The notes: generated from the letters alone by a model not told the origin. DNA of 64,000 nucleotides from Bedellia somnulentella (GCA_963576735.1 OY755179.1:744001-808000); one strand, 5' to 3'. Counted from the first letter of the stretch, positions 1-10,934 are shown. Program-made: numbers and translations.

Positions 1-760
1 TCGTCTATGTAATTCGTCTTTACAAATTACATATATGAAAGGTACTAAAGGCACTGTCGCCTCGGGCTTATGGAAATTAAACCAGCCTCCCAAGATAGCT
101 CAACTAAACATTCCATCCTCCTCACACTTATTATATTCTGCATATGTTAAAAAAGGAAGGAAATACCAAATTGTAAGCTAGAGGAAAATTGTAGGATCCA
201 CAAGTGATTGGAAATACCTTTGCATTGATTGGCGCGTTGGAGGTTTTGAACTGAAATTGAGATCGGAAAATATCTTGGCAGGCTTTAGTGAAAGGTTTTC
301 GTTGGGCACTTAATGGGACCATTTGAATGCATAATTAAATTAAGCGAAAATGCAACGGAAGTAAAGTGTGATTTGGTTTTCGGTTTGTTGAATTTATGTG
401 AGGTGTTTTATTGGAAGTCTCTTTGGTTGTGTCTGGGTTGTTTATTCCAATTAAGAATGGGAAGAATAAAAAATAATGATTTTTATGATTATACACATTT
501 TTGTTATAGGACTATTATTTTCTTATTTGTTTTATCAATTTTTAAAAAAAGATTTTTTAGTAGCCAATTAAAGCTTTTAATGGTCATCGAAATTAACAAT
601 GATTATAAGTATATTTTCGTGGGTGAAACATTTTTATCCTAGGCACCTTAAAAAAGTTCTGAGTAAGCATATTTATCCCGTTGGGTTATTAAAATGTTTT
701 CTTTCTTCGATATTTCTAAAAATGCGAAATCGACAATTAATTAGCCTTTTTCATTTAACT
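1..760. other. AT-rich intergenic, no gene seen
   Basis: Frames here are short, AT-rich and low in complexity; I see no domain, splice pattern or repeat-family match. Confidence 0.5.
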
Positions 761-762
761 TT

Positions 763-861
763 ATTTTTATTTTATTATTTTATTTTATTATCTTTGGGGG
801 ACTTACAGCTAAATTAACAATATAAAATTATTACATAGGCAGAAATAGGCCAATAACAATA
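763..861 (-). repeat. LINE 3'-tail-like repeat, copy 1
   Basis: The stretch containing CTTTGGGGGACTTACAGCTA and the following bases recurs, slightly diverged, at 18172-18275. In both places a TTTTATTTTATT run precedes it, which on the minus strand reads as an A/T-rich LINE 3' tail. The parent family is not identified. Confidence 0.45.
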
Positions 862-1020
862 GGCCATATCATTAAATATAAAAACTATTTATTTGGATTT
901 CATTCGAATTCCTCTTGTCTAAAATCTTTTCGATCAGCATTTTTACTGTGTGATTTATAATGTGGATTACAAATAAAGTTTAAACAATCTTACCTAACTA
1001 AACCATCAGCAGTGGTAATT

Positions 1021-1118
1021 TTTGTGAGTGAGTGAGTGAGAGTGAGAGTGAGTGGCTGTGAGAATGTGAGTGAGTGAGTGAGAGTGAGAGTGAATGGCTG
1101 TAAGAATACGAATGCTTA
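1021..1118. repeat. GTGA-rich microsatellite/minisatellite
   Basis: Runs of GTGA and GAGTGAGAGTGA occur in two successive ~50-bp blocks, each ending in a GTGGCTGT/AATGGCTGT unit. Simple tandem repeat. Confidence 0.85.
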
Positions 1119-1224
1119 TAAGTAAAGTCACTGTTGATAAAAAAAATACCGTAGAAATCATCAGTTTATTGGTAGTCTTAAACTCGATTGGTTTTAACTT
1201 CTAAGATTTTTTTTCTCCTTCTGC

Positions 1225-1483
1225 TCATTCGGGTCTTGTGTTGCGTCGGGTGGCGTGGGGGCTGGATTTCTGCTGCGCCATCTACCTTGAGTAGACTGGG
1301 TTGCGGATTTTCATCTGTCCATGGCGCTTTAGATGCTTACGATGCAGGCTCGGGTGATTTCTGACTCGGGACACAAAGTCAATTGTGTCACATGTTTTTG
1401 TTTTTGTACTGAACTTCTTATTTTATTCTTTGTATTAAGGTGTGTTATGATTGTTAGTCAATAAAGAAAATTTATTATTATTT
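1225..1483 (+). repeat. Possible LINE 3' UTR ending at a TTA microsatellite
   Basis: A more GC-rich, non-coding block ends with AATAAAG and a TTATTATTATT run, the layout of a LINE 3' end. It abuts the 3' end of the minus-strand R4-like element. The family is not recognised. Confidence 0.3.
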
Positions 1484-1504
1484 TGGGAACATTCTTTAGT
1501 TTCT

Positions 1505-1587
1505 CGCCTCTCCCATGGCCGAAACAGAAAATTAGAATTTTAAATGGGAGAGGCGGTACTCCCCGACAAGAGCACAGTCGGTCGGGG
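1505..1587 (-). other. Stem-loops in the R4-like 3' UTR
   Basis: CGCCTCTCCCAT (1505-1516) is the exact complement of 1544-1555, giving a 12-bp stem with a 27-nt loop. Just upstream in transcript order, 1561-1567 pairs with 1581-1587 (CCCCGAC/GTCGGGG). Non-LTR reverse transcriptases commonly recognise structured 3' UTRs, so this may be the recognition element. Confidence 0.5.
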
Positions 1588-2822
1588 TCAGGGAGTCAAG
1601 TTCAAGAACCGACGGACGATCCGAGCCGTATCGAGCAGCACCGCTTTCTGCATCTGTGCTGGAACCGACACGCCACAGAAATCCAACCGCCTCAAGTTGG
1701 TCGCGAGACTCGTTGGAATTAACCCGTGCGCGGACAAAACAATTGGGATTATTTCTGTCGAAGTCACACCCCACATGTCGGTGATCTCGTGAGCCAGATC
1801 GAGATATTTCCGACGCTTCTCGGTGTCGGCTTTCACGAGACCCTCGTCATGAGGGATAGTGACATCCACTAGAAATACCCTCGACTGCGACCGATCCCAT
1901 ACCACGATATCAGGCTTATTCGCTAGAATAGTCCTGTCCGTGATAACGGATCGGTTCCAATAGATTTTGGCACGGTCGTTTTCTAGGATTGGCTCCGGCA
2001 GATACTTGTAATACGGCAGCCTCTGTTGCAAGAGTCCGTATTTCAGAGCGAGCTCCTGATGCAGGATTTTGGCTGCTTGGTTGTGTCTGTGCAAGTACTC
2101 AGTGTTAGCAAGAGCCGAACAACCGGAAATAACATGCCTAAGTGACTCTCCGGGACGGCCACATGCTCGACAGATGTCTGTGGTACCGTCCTTTAGGATG
2201 TATTTCCGATAGTTCCGCGTCTTGATAACCTGGTCTTGTATTGCACAGACAAAACCTTCGGTTTCCCCAAAGAGGTCCCCGAAACGCAGCCAATGCAGGG
2301 AGGCTTTACGGTCCACGAAAGGTTCGTGAAGTACCTTGTAAAACCTCCCGTGCAGCTCCTTCTCTTTCCATACGGACTCCCGATCAGAGGTGCTAAGTAC
2401 CTCCGGGGTTCGCCTATCCTGTGAGGCCAACGATAAGGGAGTCAGTCCTTTATCACTAGCGACCACCTCTCCCCGAATACTATCATCCGTCATCGTCAAA
2501 AAAAATAGTTTCTGAGGTTGCATACCTCGCGGTTGTGCATGGTTTTGGCACTCAAGAGGCCTCGACCACCACACTTCCGCGGGATATACAATCTCATAAC
2601 CGACGATCGCGGATGATGCATTCGATGAGAGGTCATCGTCGTGCGGACTCGTCTGTCCAGAGCGTCTAGTTCGGACTGAGTCCATCTGAGCACGCCAAAC
2701 GTGTACATCAGTACAGGCATGACCCAGGAGTTAATGGCTCGGATCTTATTAACGCCTGACAAGTAGCTATTAAGCACACTTTTCAGGCGTTCATAAAACT
2801 CCTCGCAAACACCCTGTTTCAC
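1588..2822 (-). pseudogene. Reverse transcriptase/endonuclease fragment (R4-like), frameshifted
   Basis: Reading from 2822 down, the first frame carries the RT C-terminal part (VMPVLMYTFGVLRW, then RRVRTTMTSHRMHHPRSS). It runs into a stop at a T-run (2499-2506) and continues in another frame with a C-x2-C-x8-H-x4-C knuckle (CRACGRPGESLRHVISGC). A PD...D endonuclease core follows (KPDIVVWDRSQSRVFLVDVTI). These are the marks of the R2/R4-type single-ORF LINEs. The protein starts abruptly at 2822, so the N-terminus and most of the RT are missing. The frameshift in the homopolymer shows the copy is dead unless it is an assembly error. Confidence 0.75.
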
Positions 2823-2836
2823 GTTATTATTATAAC

Positions 2837-2912
2837 CCGTTCGCGGACAAAACAATTGGGATAATTTCAGTCGAGGTCACACCCCACATGTCGGTGATCT
2901 CGTGAGCCAGAT
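2837..2912 (-). mobile_element. Second fragment of the R4-like endonuclease region
   Basis: These ~75 bases repeat the segment at 1721-1796 with a few changes, and are flanked on both sides by TTATTATTA runs. It is either an independent, doubly truncated insertion into the same microsatellite or a local rearrangement. Confidence 0.65.
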
Positions 2913-3257
2913 TATTATTATTATTATATTCCTAAAATCTTAATCAGGCAACATAGTATAGTTCATAACCCTCTTAACAATTAATATTGTTAATGTTATG
3001 GAGTTCCGTCCTCACGTAGCGTTTGGTATGGGGCGAAATAGACCCCATGGGTACCATTGATAATTATTACGTATTTCTCGGGCCCAAAAGCTTGGGTACG
3101 TGTTTCTTGGGCTAAAGACCCTTTTGGTAATTTTTCACTTTTAATTAAAGGATTACCATTTTTGTTTACCTGTATGATCAAGCGTGTGTTTTAACGGGAG
3201 ATGCATTTGCTAATTAAAATGAAGGGAAATTAACAAACGTATAGTCAGGAATAAAAA

Positions 3258-3465
3258 TCTTTACTGGGGTAGTCAGAGCTTCAGAGGCATAATTTTCCTG
3301 TGACTTTTGGTAGTTGGGTACATGAAAGATTATAAAATAAAGGATTGCTTAGTAGTTGGGGTCTCCAACTGCATTACCATCACAGTAAAAATCACTTAAG
3401 AAATCCCACCCACGCTTCGTATGATAATCCATAGAAGAATGGGGAAGTGTTATCCTAAGTTGACA
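3258..3465 (-). mobile_element. SINE-A copy, diverged
   Basis: Recognised by GGGGTAGTCAGAGCTTCAG, the GGGTCTCCAACTGCAT-like core and the 5' end GTTATCCTAAGTTGACACT in reverse orientation. It lacks the TATG tail. A plus-strand SINE-A 3' end follows at once. Confidence 0.55.
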
Positions 3466-3517
3466 CTCTTTGGCTACCCTTTCTAGGAATTTATATACGT
3501 GAGTATATGTATGCATT
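3466..3517 (+). mobile_element. SINE-A 3' end fragment
   Basis: CTTTGGCTACCCTTTCTAGG through ACGTGAGTATATGTATG is the terminal 50 bases of the family, so this and the preceding minus copy form an inverted pair. Confidence 0.6.
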
Positions 3518-3783
3518 GTATGTTCCTTCATAGTAAATAGCAAAGTTTCGTTGACACAAACACTTAGTGTGTGACGTCAAGCCTTATCACGTGATGCTCC
3601 GATTCTTGTAAGCACTTGACAATTTGCGAGACTTACTACACCAGAAATATTAATGAATTAGGGTCGCTAGGGTTTCATACTTAGAAATTCCTAAGTATCT
3701 TTTAGAAGTTCTGTTGGATTGTAAAATGTATAAAGTTGGTGGAATTGGTGATAATTAACTTTTAAAAAAATATTAGCAAGCAA

Positions 3784-4151
3784 CCGTGATAGCCCAGTGG
3801 GTAGAACACTCGGTTTTCGTGCAAACGACTAGTGTTCAAATCCTGGGTCGGGCCTACACCAATTTGTGTTTTCTAAAGAAATATGTGTTGTTAATTTACC
3901 ATGGTTGTTTACGGTGAAGGAAAACATCGTGAGGAAACCCACATGAGTTGTACTTAGTCATGTGACAGTGTATTCGTACAAAACGGCGATAGGCCTGCCC
4001 CCTAACACGTGAGTACACTGTCGATGCAAAACGTGGGTACTCTGAACACCAGGTGACAAAGTCACGTGATGTTCAGAAGTATTATTACCTCTGCCAACCC
4101 CTTCGGGGATATTCGGCGTGAACGTTTATGTTTATGTTTATTATGTTATGT
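3784..4151 (+). mobile_element. SINE-B, full length
   Basis: The head GTGATAGCCCAGTGGGTAGA is a good Pol III A box and TGTTCAAATCCTGG a B box, so the head is tRNA-derived. The body (ACACCAATTTGT... CATCGTGAGGAAACCCACAT... AACGTGGGTACTC) is shared by all B copies. It ends CTCTGCCAACCCCTTCGGGG, GGCGTGAACGTTTATG, then TTTATG/TTATG repeats. Confidence 0.85.
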
Positions 4152-4573
4152 AAAAAATATTACAAGTCACAGATTGTTCTTCTATTTCACAATTTATCAT
4201 TAATTGCTATTAACAATTTATTGCTATTTTAAGCTGATATTTTACAGCAAAAAGTATAAGTCAGAATATAATCATCATTATATAGTTTTAATTTTATATT
4301 AGTACAATAGTTTATCTTTGATTCTAAAAAACATGCAGCGACTCTCGCCAATAGTGCAGCAGACGACAGTCCTGCGTCGTACATTATTCACACCGCTTTC
4401 TGCCAATCGATACCCTCACTTCAACTAAATAAGCGGCCATCCACACTGAGATTCAATACTGTTTATATCATCTCAGTCGGGTATAAATTACAGAAGAGAG
4501 ATCACAGTGCTTCAGAGTTAATAGGGTCGTTGATGTTTGAGTTGATGTTTTCTAGATAAATACCCAAATTATT

Positions 4574-4703
4574 GAACTTAGTCATGTGACAGTGACTGCC
4601 CCCTATCATGTGAGAACACTGTCCAAGCAAAATGTGGATACTCTAAACACCACCCATTGTCACGTGATGTTCAAAAATATTAGTACCTCTGCCAAACCCC
4701 TCT
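4574..4703 (+). mobile_element. SINE-B fragment
   Basis: Matches the middle and 3' part of SINE-B (GTCATGTGACAGTG, CCCCCTATCATGTGAGAACA, ATTAGTACCTCTGCCAAACC) without head or tail. Confidence 0.75.
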
Positions 4704-4714
4704 GACATAATACT

Positions 4715-5340
4715 TTAAAAAATCCTTATTACAATATTAGTTTTAAGAAACTATTTTAAAATACTAACTTGTCTCTCTTAACATAGATTTAACAAGTCAA
4801 GAACATTCTATAAATAATCCGATTCTTTGGTGGCAAGAACTGCCCGGCTAGTACGAGCGTTGTTTAAACTAGTTATCGTGTGGGATAAAGCAGCCATCTC
4901 TTACGCACGTACTTAGTATCGTATACTGCCATCTCATTCTAACCGTTATCGTGCCGATATAAGAGCGCTCGTGCTTGCCCTTCTGGTCACTATAATGTAG
5001 GTGTGACAGTTTACCTGGCTCCCCCCCGAACTATGCCATAAAGTATTTATGAATGTGTTTCGTTTTGTATGTATGCATGAGATTACCTTCTTGTGTTAAG
5101 ACATTTTTGTTTTTTAATTAGTGCTTTTTGAGTGAAATTTTTAGCCTAATGATTCAAATATTTACACGCCTCATGGCAGAGCAGGCAAAGCACATAATAA
5201 CTACTTAACATCTTGATAAATACTCTTGTTCTTGTAAATAAACGTTTTTTTTTTTTATTATTAAACCTTTACATTTAGTTTGGGCATGATATTATCTATA
5301 TATAGTTGGAAAAAAAAACGGCTATTGATAGCTGTGTATT
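4715..5340. other. Intergenic, nothing recognised
   Basis: AT-rich with one more GC-balanced stretch around 4850-5030. No coding frame or family repeat was recognised. Confidence 0.4.
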
Positions 5341-5342
5341 TG

Positions 5343-5744
5343 GCTGTGTAGTGTCGGCTTAGAATAGGACTTAATTCAATGTTTTTGACATGAATTCCTC
5401 ATGTGGGGATTATTTATTTGACGGGGGCGTATACCCGAAGGTCGCGGGTTCGAACCCCGCCAGTGTCGAAATTTTTCTTTCCTTTAATAACATCTTTTAT
5501 TTATTAGAATAGGACTACCCAATTTCTTCCGGTGGACTACCAACTTACTAACGTAAGAGGCAACCAACAGTATTGTTGCTTTTAAGGGATTTTTGGATGA
5601 TGCGGTTGGAGACCCATCACCAACAACCTTTATTTTACCAATTTTTCACCACTTAATTTTCCAAAGGTGGCTGAGGAATTTCTTATTCCTTGGCTCTAGC
5701 TACCCCTTCTAGGAATTTATAGCCGTGAGTATATGTATGCATGT
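5343..5744 (+). mobile_element. SINE-A interrupted by SINE-C
   Basis: Starts GCTGTGTAGTGTCGGCTTAG and ends AGCCGTGAGTATATGTATG. SINE-C (5372-5503) lies inside it, flanked by a 13-bp duplication of SINE-A sequence, so SINE-A was there first. Confidence 0.85.
5372..5503 (+). mobile_element. SINE-C, short form with tRNA-like module
   Basis: Contains the marker CTCATGTGGGGATTATT and the tRNA-like 3' half ending GGGTTCGAACCCCGCC. The 13-bp TTAGAATAGGACT flanks it at 5359-5371 and 5504-5516, a clean target-site duplication. Confidence 0.8.
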
Positions 5745-6162
5745 ATTTATAGAAAACCCCACCAATTTTTATCAATTGGTAATTAGAGGTCGCAAAAAAC
5801 AGTACAGTTTAGTTTAGGTTTATAGTAAAAATAAAGGCAGTCAAAACAATGCATACCTTCAATTATTTTTCAGATTAGTTTTCGCCGCGCAACCAAATAA
5901 TTCGGTAGATGCCCCGTGAGCTACACAAGTGGATCTGCTAATTGGCAGTTGGATAAACTGTCATGATGTGAATAATTCATAGGTCGACGCCGGGATCGAT
6001 GCAGTACACTCTCTCGCACTTAGCTCTGACAACTGGTTGACTTTATCACTTGTTTTGCCTTTAACTGGCCGGGAATAACCATTTTGTTGTCTAGGCTAAT
6101 CGTTTATGCTGACTGGGTTAAATATAAATGGAATAAATCTAGTTAATAGTATACTAATAACA

Positions 6163-6235
6163 TACATACATATACTCACACCATTATTTGCCACTGGGGT
6201 AGGCAGAGACTATCGATCGCCACTTTGTACGATGC
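6163..6235 (-). mobile_element. RTE-like LINE 3' tail
   Basis: Reverse of the RTE 3' end: CATATACTCAC, then GGGGTAGGCAGAGACTATCG ATCGCCACTTTGTACGAT (split here), corresponding to the codons for DRTKWRSIVSAYP. A SINE-A copy follows in the same orientation. Confidence 0.75.
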
Positions 6236-6251
6236 GAATTAATAAAAATAT

Positions 6252-6509
6252 ACATACATACATACATATACATATACTCACGGCTATAAATCTCTAGATG
6301 GGGTAGCCAGAGCTAAGGAATGAGAAATTCCTCAGCCACCTTTGGAAAGTTGAGTGGGGATAAGATGGTAAAATAAAGGTTGTTGGTGATGGGTCTCCAA
6401 CCGCAACGCCCAAAAATCCCTTTAAAGCCCCAATACCGTTAGTCGCCTCTTACGTACATCCACCGGAAGAAATGGGGTAGTGCTATTCTAAGCCGACACT
6501 ACACAGCTA
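6252..6509 (-). mobile_element. SINE-A, full length
   Basis: From the (CATA)n tail and CTCACGGCTATAAATC to CTAAGCCGACACTACACAGC. Confidence 0.9.
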
Positions 6510-6607
6510 ATAATTTAATATTAATAAAAAAATGTCCATGGAATAATGGAATTAGTTTCGAGTCGGCCTGTTTTAAATCTTAATGGTCAATATTTTTTTA
6601 GCAGTAG

Positions 6608-6745
6608 GTATAGTGATGGCTTAGAATAGCACTACCTTATTTCTTCCAGTGGGTGTCCCTAAGAGGAGACTTGGGGCTAGGGTGTTGGAACTTTTTAAGT
6701 GACTGGGGGTTTATAGGTGTGAGTATGTATGCAAGAATTGTATTA
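6608..6745 (+). mobile_element. SINE-A, internally deleted
   Basis: Has the 5' end (GGCTTAGAATAGCACTACC) and a diverged GGTGTGAGTATGTATG end, but about half of the body is missing. Confidence 0.65.
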
Positions 6746-6814
6746 AAATCTTCATCCAAAAGTGTGGTTTTAAACCCTAAATTGGGTTGAAATCATTGTA
6801 TTTTTTTATTTATA

Positions 6815-7177
6815 TAACATAAACATAACATAAACGTTCACGCCGAATATCCCCGAAGGGGTTGGCAGAGGTACTAAAACTTCTGAACATCACGTGACTT
6901 TGTCACCTGGTGTTCAGAGTACCCACGTTTTGCATGGACAGTGTACTAACGTGATAGGGGGCAGGCCTATCGCCGTTTTGTACGAATACACTGTCACATG
7001 ACTAAGTACAACTCAGCCATGTGGGTTTCCTCACGATGTTTTCCCTCACCGTTAACAACCATGATAAATTAACCACACATATGTCTTTAGAAAAGACAAA
7101 TTGGTGTAGGCACTATTTGAACACTAGTCGTTTGCACGATAACCGTGTGTTCTACCCACTGGGCTATCACGTTCACG
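6815..7177 (-). mobile_element. SINE-B, nearly full length
   Basis: From ATAACATAAACGTTCACGCC to the tRNA-like head at 7100-7177. Part of the B-box segment is lost (AGGCACTATTTGAACACTAG lacks the CCGACCCGGG block). Confidence 0.8.
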
Positions 7178-7195
7178 GTTTTTTATTTATATGTG

Positions 7196-7300
7196 ACATA
7201 AAGATGACAGAAACCATCGTGAGGTTACCCACATGGCTGAATTGAACTTTTTTGTATATGTTTCCGTGCAAAGCGGTGTAAGCCTGGTTCTTCCTCCCGT
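7196..7300 (+). mobile_element. Possible SINE-B scrap
   Basis: AACCATCGTGAGGTTACCCACATGGCTGA matches the SINE-B middle (split across its two halves). The remainder is weak. Confidence 0.35.
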
Positions 7301-7520
7301 AACTATGCAAAATGCCTTGGCCACCGTTCTTCATTCTGCTCTATAGCTCGGTATTGCAATAAAAAATAATTATAATTAAACGAAAAAGTAATGCTAAAGA
7401 TTCTGAGTTAACTTATATGGATTATAGCCTAACTCTAACTTTAAGCTTAACGCTAAAACTCATATTTTTACAACTAACACACAACTAACACATATTTTTA
7501 TTTATATGAGTTCACAAGTA

Positions 7521-7682
7521 GGTATCGGCTTAGAATGGCACTTACCCATTTAATAACGTGCGCGGAAGTCAGTCAGTCAGTTTTTAAAGTGGTTTTTGAG
7601 CTGGGATTTAGCTGGAGATTCAGCATTTAGTTACAATCGTTTCAAATGGCTGAGGTTTTCCTAATTCTGAAGCTCTGGCTAA
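7521..7682 (+). mobile_element. SINE-A, diverged
   Basis: GGTATCGGCTTAGAATGGCAC and a later GAAGCTCTGGCTA keep the family frame but the core is poorly conserved. A minus copy abuts its 3' end. Confidence 0.5.
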
Positions 7683-7936
7683 CATACATACATACATACA
7701 TATACTCATGGCTATAAATCCCTAAAAGGGGTAGCCAGAGCTGAGAAATTAGAAATTTCTCAGCCACTTTTGGAAGTTGAGTGGGGAAAAAATGGTAGAA
7801 TAAAGGTTGTTGGTGATGGGTCTCCAACCGCATCGCCCAAAAATCCCTTAAAAAGCCCCAATACCGTTAGTCGCCTCTTACGATCACCCACGGGTAGAAA
7901 TGGGGTAGTGTTATTCTAAGCCGACACTACACGGCA
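7683..7936 (-). mobile_element. SINE-A, full length
   Basis: Complete from the (CATA)n tail to GCCGACACTACACGGC. Belongs to the variant with GATCACCCACGGGTAGAAAT in place of the GTACACCCACCGGAAGAAAT of most copies. Confidence 0.9.
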
Positions 7937-8780
7937 GTTCTTAGTATATGTATTAATGTTAGTTATATTGCAACCAATCAGCAATAAAAGTTTATCTGCT
8001 AATATCACTAAATCAAAAGTCGAACATCAACCACATTAATGAAGAAGGATGATTTTTCATTTCATAAAATCTATTTACATCGCCAGGTAATTTGACGTGA
8101 GGGTTAACCCTTCACATCCCTACAGATAGTGACTTGTAACTGAAACCAATAGAGTCTACATTTGTATGTAGTTGTATGATAAAGTTCGGTATGCTAAAAC
8201 CACAGCCTGCACTGATTCCCAAAGGTTCTGCAGGGATTGGGTTGAGGCCCTTTACGACCCGTAGACGTCACCGTGATTGCGGTTATCCATCGTGAATTTA
8301 ACTCTTGTGGATGTCGCACGGCTGCTTTACAATTATGATATTATATTTTGTCAAACATATTTATTAGTACTGTATCAGAGTGAGGTATAGAACTTATGCA
8401 TCGTATTTTTAAACGACAAAAATGGGGAGGTTATGAGTTCGGCGTGTTTTTATTTGTATGATCACGCTTATTTTGTAACAGGGTAGTCTGGTTCTTATAA
8501 TAGCTTTTTTGATTAAAAAAAATACGTCAAAATAGGTCTCATTGTTTTTTTTCTAACATCATCTTTTTTAAGGGATAAGTCATTGTTAAGCTCAAGTGCA
8601 TATTACTTTTCACAACTAGACTAGCTCAATTTTGATATATAAATTTAAATAAAAATTATATAGTCAAATATAAAACAAACTTTATAGCCTAAGGATATAA
8701 AAGATATATTTTCATGGCTGAAATGTACAGATATTATGTCAATTTGGATTTATTATGTTAATTTGGATTATATTATGTTC
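7937..8780. other. Intergenic, nothing recognised
   Basis: AT-rich. A slightly GC-richer block at 8200-8330 has no open frame or repeat match within the window. Confidence 0.4.
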
Positions 8781-8784
8781 TCAG

Positions 8785-8998
8785 TATTATTATTTTTCAT
8801 GTTTGTTTTTATGTTTAAATTTTAAGTCAATATGTTTAGTTTAAGATTTTAATTAATATTTAAGGTTAATTTTAGGTTATATTTATATTTAGATTTATAT
8901 TGCTGTGCCCTACAGGGTCCACATTGGTACTTAATTATCTTTGTAAGATCATATAACATGTGGAATGCAAATAAAGAATTTGAATTTGATGATTGAAT
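8785..8998 (+). repeat. LINE 3' UTR with TTTGAA-type tail
   Basis: Contains GCTGTGCCCTACAGGGTC, CATGTGGAATGCAAATAAAG and a short TTTGAATTTGA tail. Such a 3' end with a built-in AATAAA is familiar from lepidopteran Jockey-like LINEs, from memory. No coding part is attached. Confidence 0.55.
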
Positions 8999-9250
8999 AT
9001 TCAATCATAAATCAATTAAAATTATCTTGACAAGAAATTAAGATGGCAGTTGTAGTAGTGTGTTTAAAATTATGGTCATAAAAATAAAGAAATCAACCGC
9101 CAAAGATCTAAAAAGGTTACAATGTCGTCTGCAAATATGAATATATTTACGGCTATAAATTTCAAAAAGTGGGCTCTACTCTAGAATTAGAAATAAACAT
9201 ACTATAATTTGCCCCAAATAACTTTTACTTAAAAATATTACATAAAGAAT

Positions 9251-9453
9251 ACATACATATACTCACGGCTATAAATCCCTAGAAGGGGTAGCCAGAGCTA
9301 AGGAATTAGAAATTCCTCAGCCACTTTTGGAAAGTTGAGTGGGGAAAAGAATGTAAAATAAAGGTTGTTGGTAATATGTCTCCAACCGCATTGCCTAAAA
9401 AGCCCTTAATAGCCCCAATACCGTTAGTCGCCTTCTATTCTAAGCCGACACTA
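9251..9453 (-). mobile_element. SINE-A
   Basis: Tail and core intact; about 45 bases near the 5' end (the ACCGGAAGAAATGGGGTAGTG block) are deleted before TTCTATTCTAAGCCGACACT. Confidence 0.85.
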
Positions 9454-9661
9454 AAGAATACCTCTAAGGAATAAGCTACTCGTAGAAAAATCTCTAAGAT
9501 TTTTTCAATCACCGCTCATCTCTTATGAAATTTAGCGTGATTATAGCTTACATAAGTCCGCTATTTCCGAAGATAAACCTTTAGAAACAAATAATAAATT
9601 AACAAATTTTATATTAGTAACAGTATGTAATTATTGTCTCTTAAAATAACATAAGAAAACA

Positions 9662-9907
9662 ACATACATACATATACTCACGGCTATAAATCCCCTAACG
9701 GGGTAGCCAGAGCTTTGGAATTAGAAATTCCTCAGCCACTTTTGGAAGTTGATTGGGGAAAAGATGGTAATAATAAATGTTTTTGGTGATGGGACTCCAA
9801 CCACATCGCCCAAAAATCACTTAAAAAGCCTCTATACCCTTAGTCGCCTCTTACGATCACCCACGGGTAGAAATGGGGTAGTGTTATTCTAAGCCGACAC
9901 TAAACGG
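9662..9907 (-). mobile_element. SINE-A, full length
   Basis: Variant with CCTAACGGGGTAGCCAGAGC and CACCCACGGGTAGAAATGGG. Confidence 0.9.
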
Positions 9908-9909
9908 CG

Positions 9910-10505
9910 AATATAAAAAAACAAATCATCCAAATACTCCCAGCCTTAGCCACATAAACAATAATCCAATGAGAGAAAAGCTATTACAGTCAAGAGTTCT
10001 TATTTCAATCTGCAGGGGCAAGACAATATTACAGTGGACAATTTATGGTTCATATTGCGGCAGGGTGCCTTATCTTCTGTATTATTTCATTAAATCATAG
10101 CTCGGCTGCAATAAAACAGTTTGATACCGCCTTTATGTTCGGAATATGGACTTAATGACGTGTACCGACTATGAGGAGAGCTGTCAACACCAGATATTAG
10201 AATGAAACTCTACGAAATGACCAACTTGCGTATGCAAATCTTATCCAATATTTGATATCTCTATCTCACATTATGGGTATCTCAATGTAAAGAGAGAGAC
10301 AGATATCTTTGTAATGTAACGGAGTCGTGAATATAGGAATAGTGGAGTTGTAAAATGTTTATATCTTTTTAATTGTTCCGCTCATGTTTTGAATGTTGGG
10401 ACCGAATTTACGGTGAGGAATCGCAGCATAAACTCATGAAAATTTGTACAGTATATTTACAATGTAACCTTTTTTGGTTGTATGATAAATCTAATATACA
10501 AAATT
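9910..10505. other. Intergenic, nothing recognised
   Basis: No supported gene or repeat. Confidence 0.4.
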
Positions 10506-10510
10506 CAAAT

Positions 10511-10703
10511 TTCTTCCGGTGGGTGTACGTAAGAGGCGACTAACGGTATTGGGGCTTTTAAGGGAGACCCATCACCAACAACCTTTATTTTACCATCTTT
10601 TCCCCACACTACTTCCAAAAGTGGCTGAGGAATTTCTAATTCCTTAGCTCTGGCTACCCCTTCTAGGGATTTATGGCCGTGAGTATATGTATGTGTGTAT
10701 GTA
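10511..10703 (+). mobile_element. SINE-A, 5'-truncated
   Basis: Starts inside the family at TTCTTCCGGTGGGTGTACGT and runs to GTGAGTATATGTATGTGTG. 5' truncation is typical of target-primed insertion. Confidence 0.85.
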
Positions 10704-10754
10704 TAAAATTCATGTGACACAGTGTTTGTCACCAAACACCTCGAAAACGGCATA

Positions 10755-10931
10755 ACCGATTTATATGAAATTTCGCATACACATTTGGTAGGTCTGGAGT
10801 AGGTTTAGAACTATTTTTTATACTCCTAAGTGATAAGGGTTGTACACCCCTAATATTTTATTTTCGTTTTATCGACTAGAAATTCATACAATTAATTTAT
10901 ATGGCAAAGCAACGTTTTGCCGGTTCAGCTA
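10755..10931 (+). mobile_element. Helitron 3' end fragment
   Basis: Ends GCCGGTTCAGCTAG followed by T, the CTAG^T Helitron terminus. The body has the decayed look of the common non-autonomous lepidopteran Helitrons. The 5' end is not identified. Confidence 0.5.
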
Positions 10932-10934
10932 GTG

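Larger units (their letters stand above)
1484..2823 (-). mobile_element. R4/Dong-like non-LTR retrotransposon, 5'-truncated
   Basis: A retrotransposon 3' half lies between TAA/TTA microsatellite runs on both sides (about 1473-1483 and 2824-2836). It holds the end of a reverse transcriptase, a CCHC knuckle and a restriction-like endonuclease, the order known for the R2/R4 group. The Dong/R4 clade is known for insertion into TAA repeats, which fits. The 3' UTR (1484-1587) folds into two hairpins. Clade placement is inferred from architecture and target only. Confidence 0.6.

Noticed and set aside
313..817. Overlapping open frames of 72-109 codons at the left edge
   Set aside because: Compositionally biased AT-rich frames (Phe, Leu, Ile, Lys) with no domain, splice signals or homologous copy.
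1021..1118. CRISPR-like array of short repeats
   Set aside because: Plain GTGA-type tandem repeat without spacers, in a eukaryotic genome.
1483..1792. Short frames on both strands over the R4-like element's 3' end
   Set aside because: Shadows of the endonuclease frame and 3' UTR.
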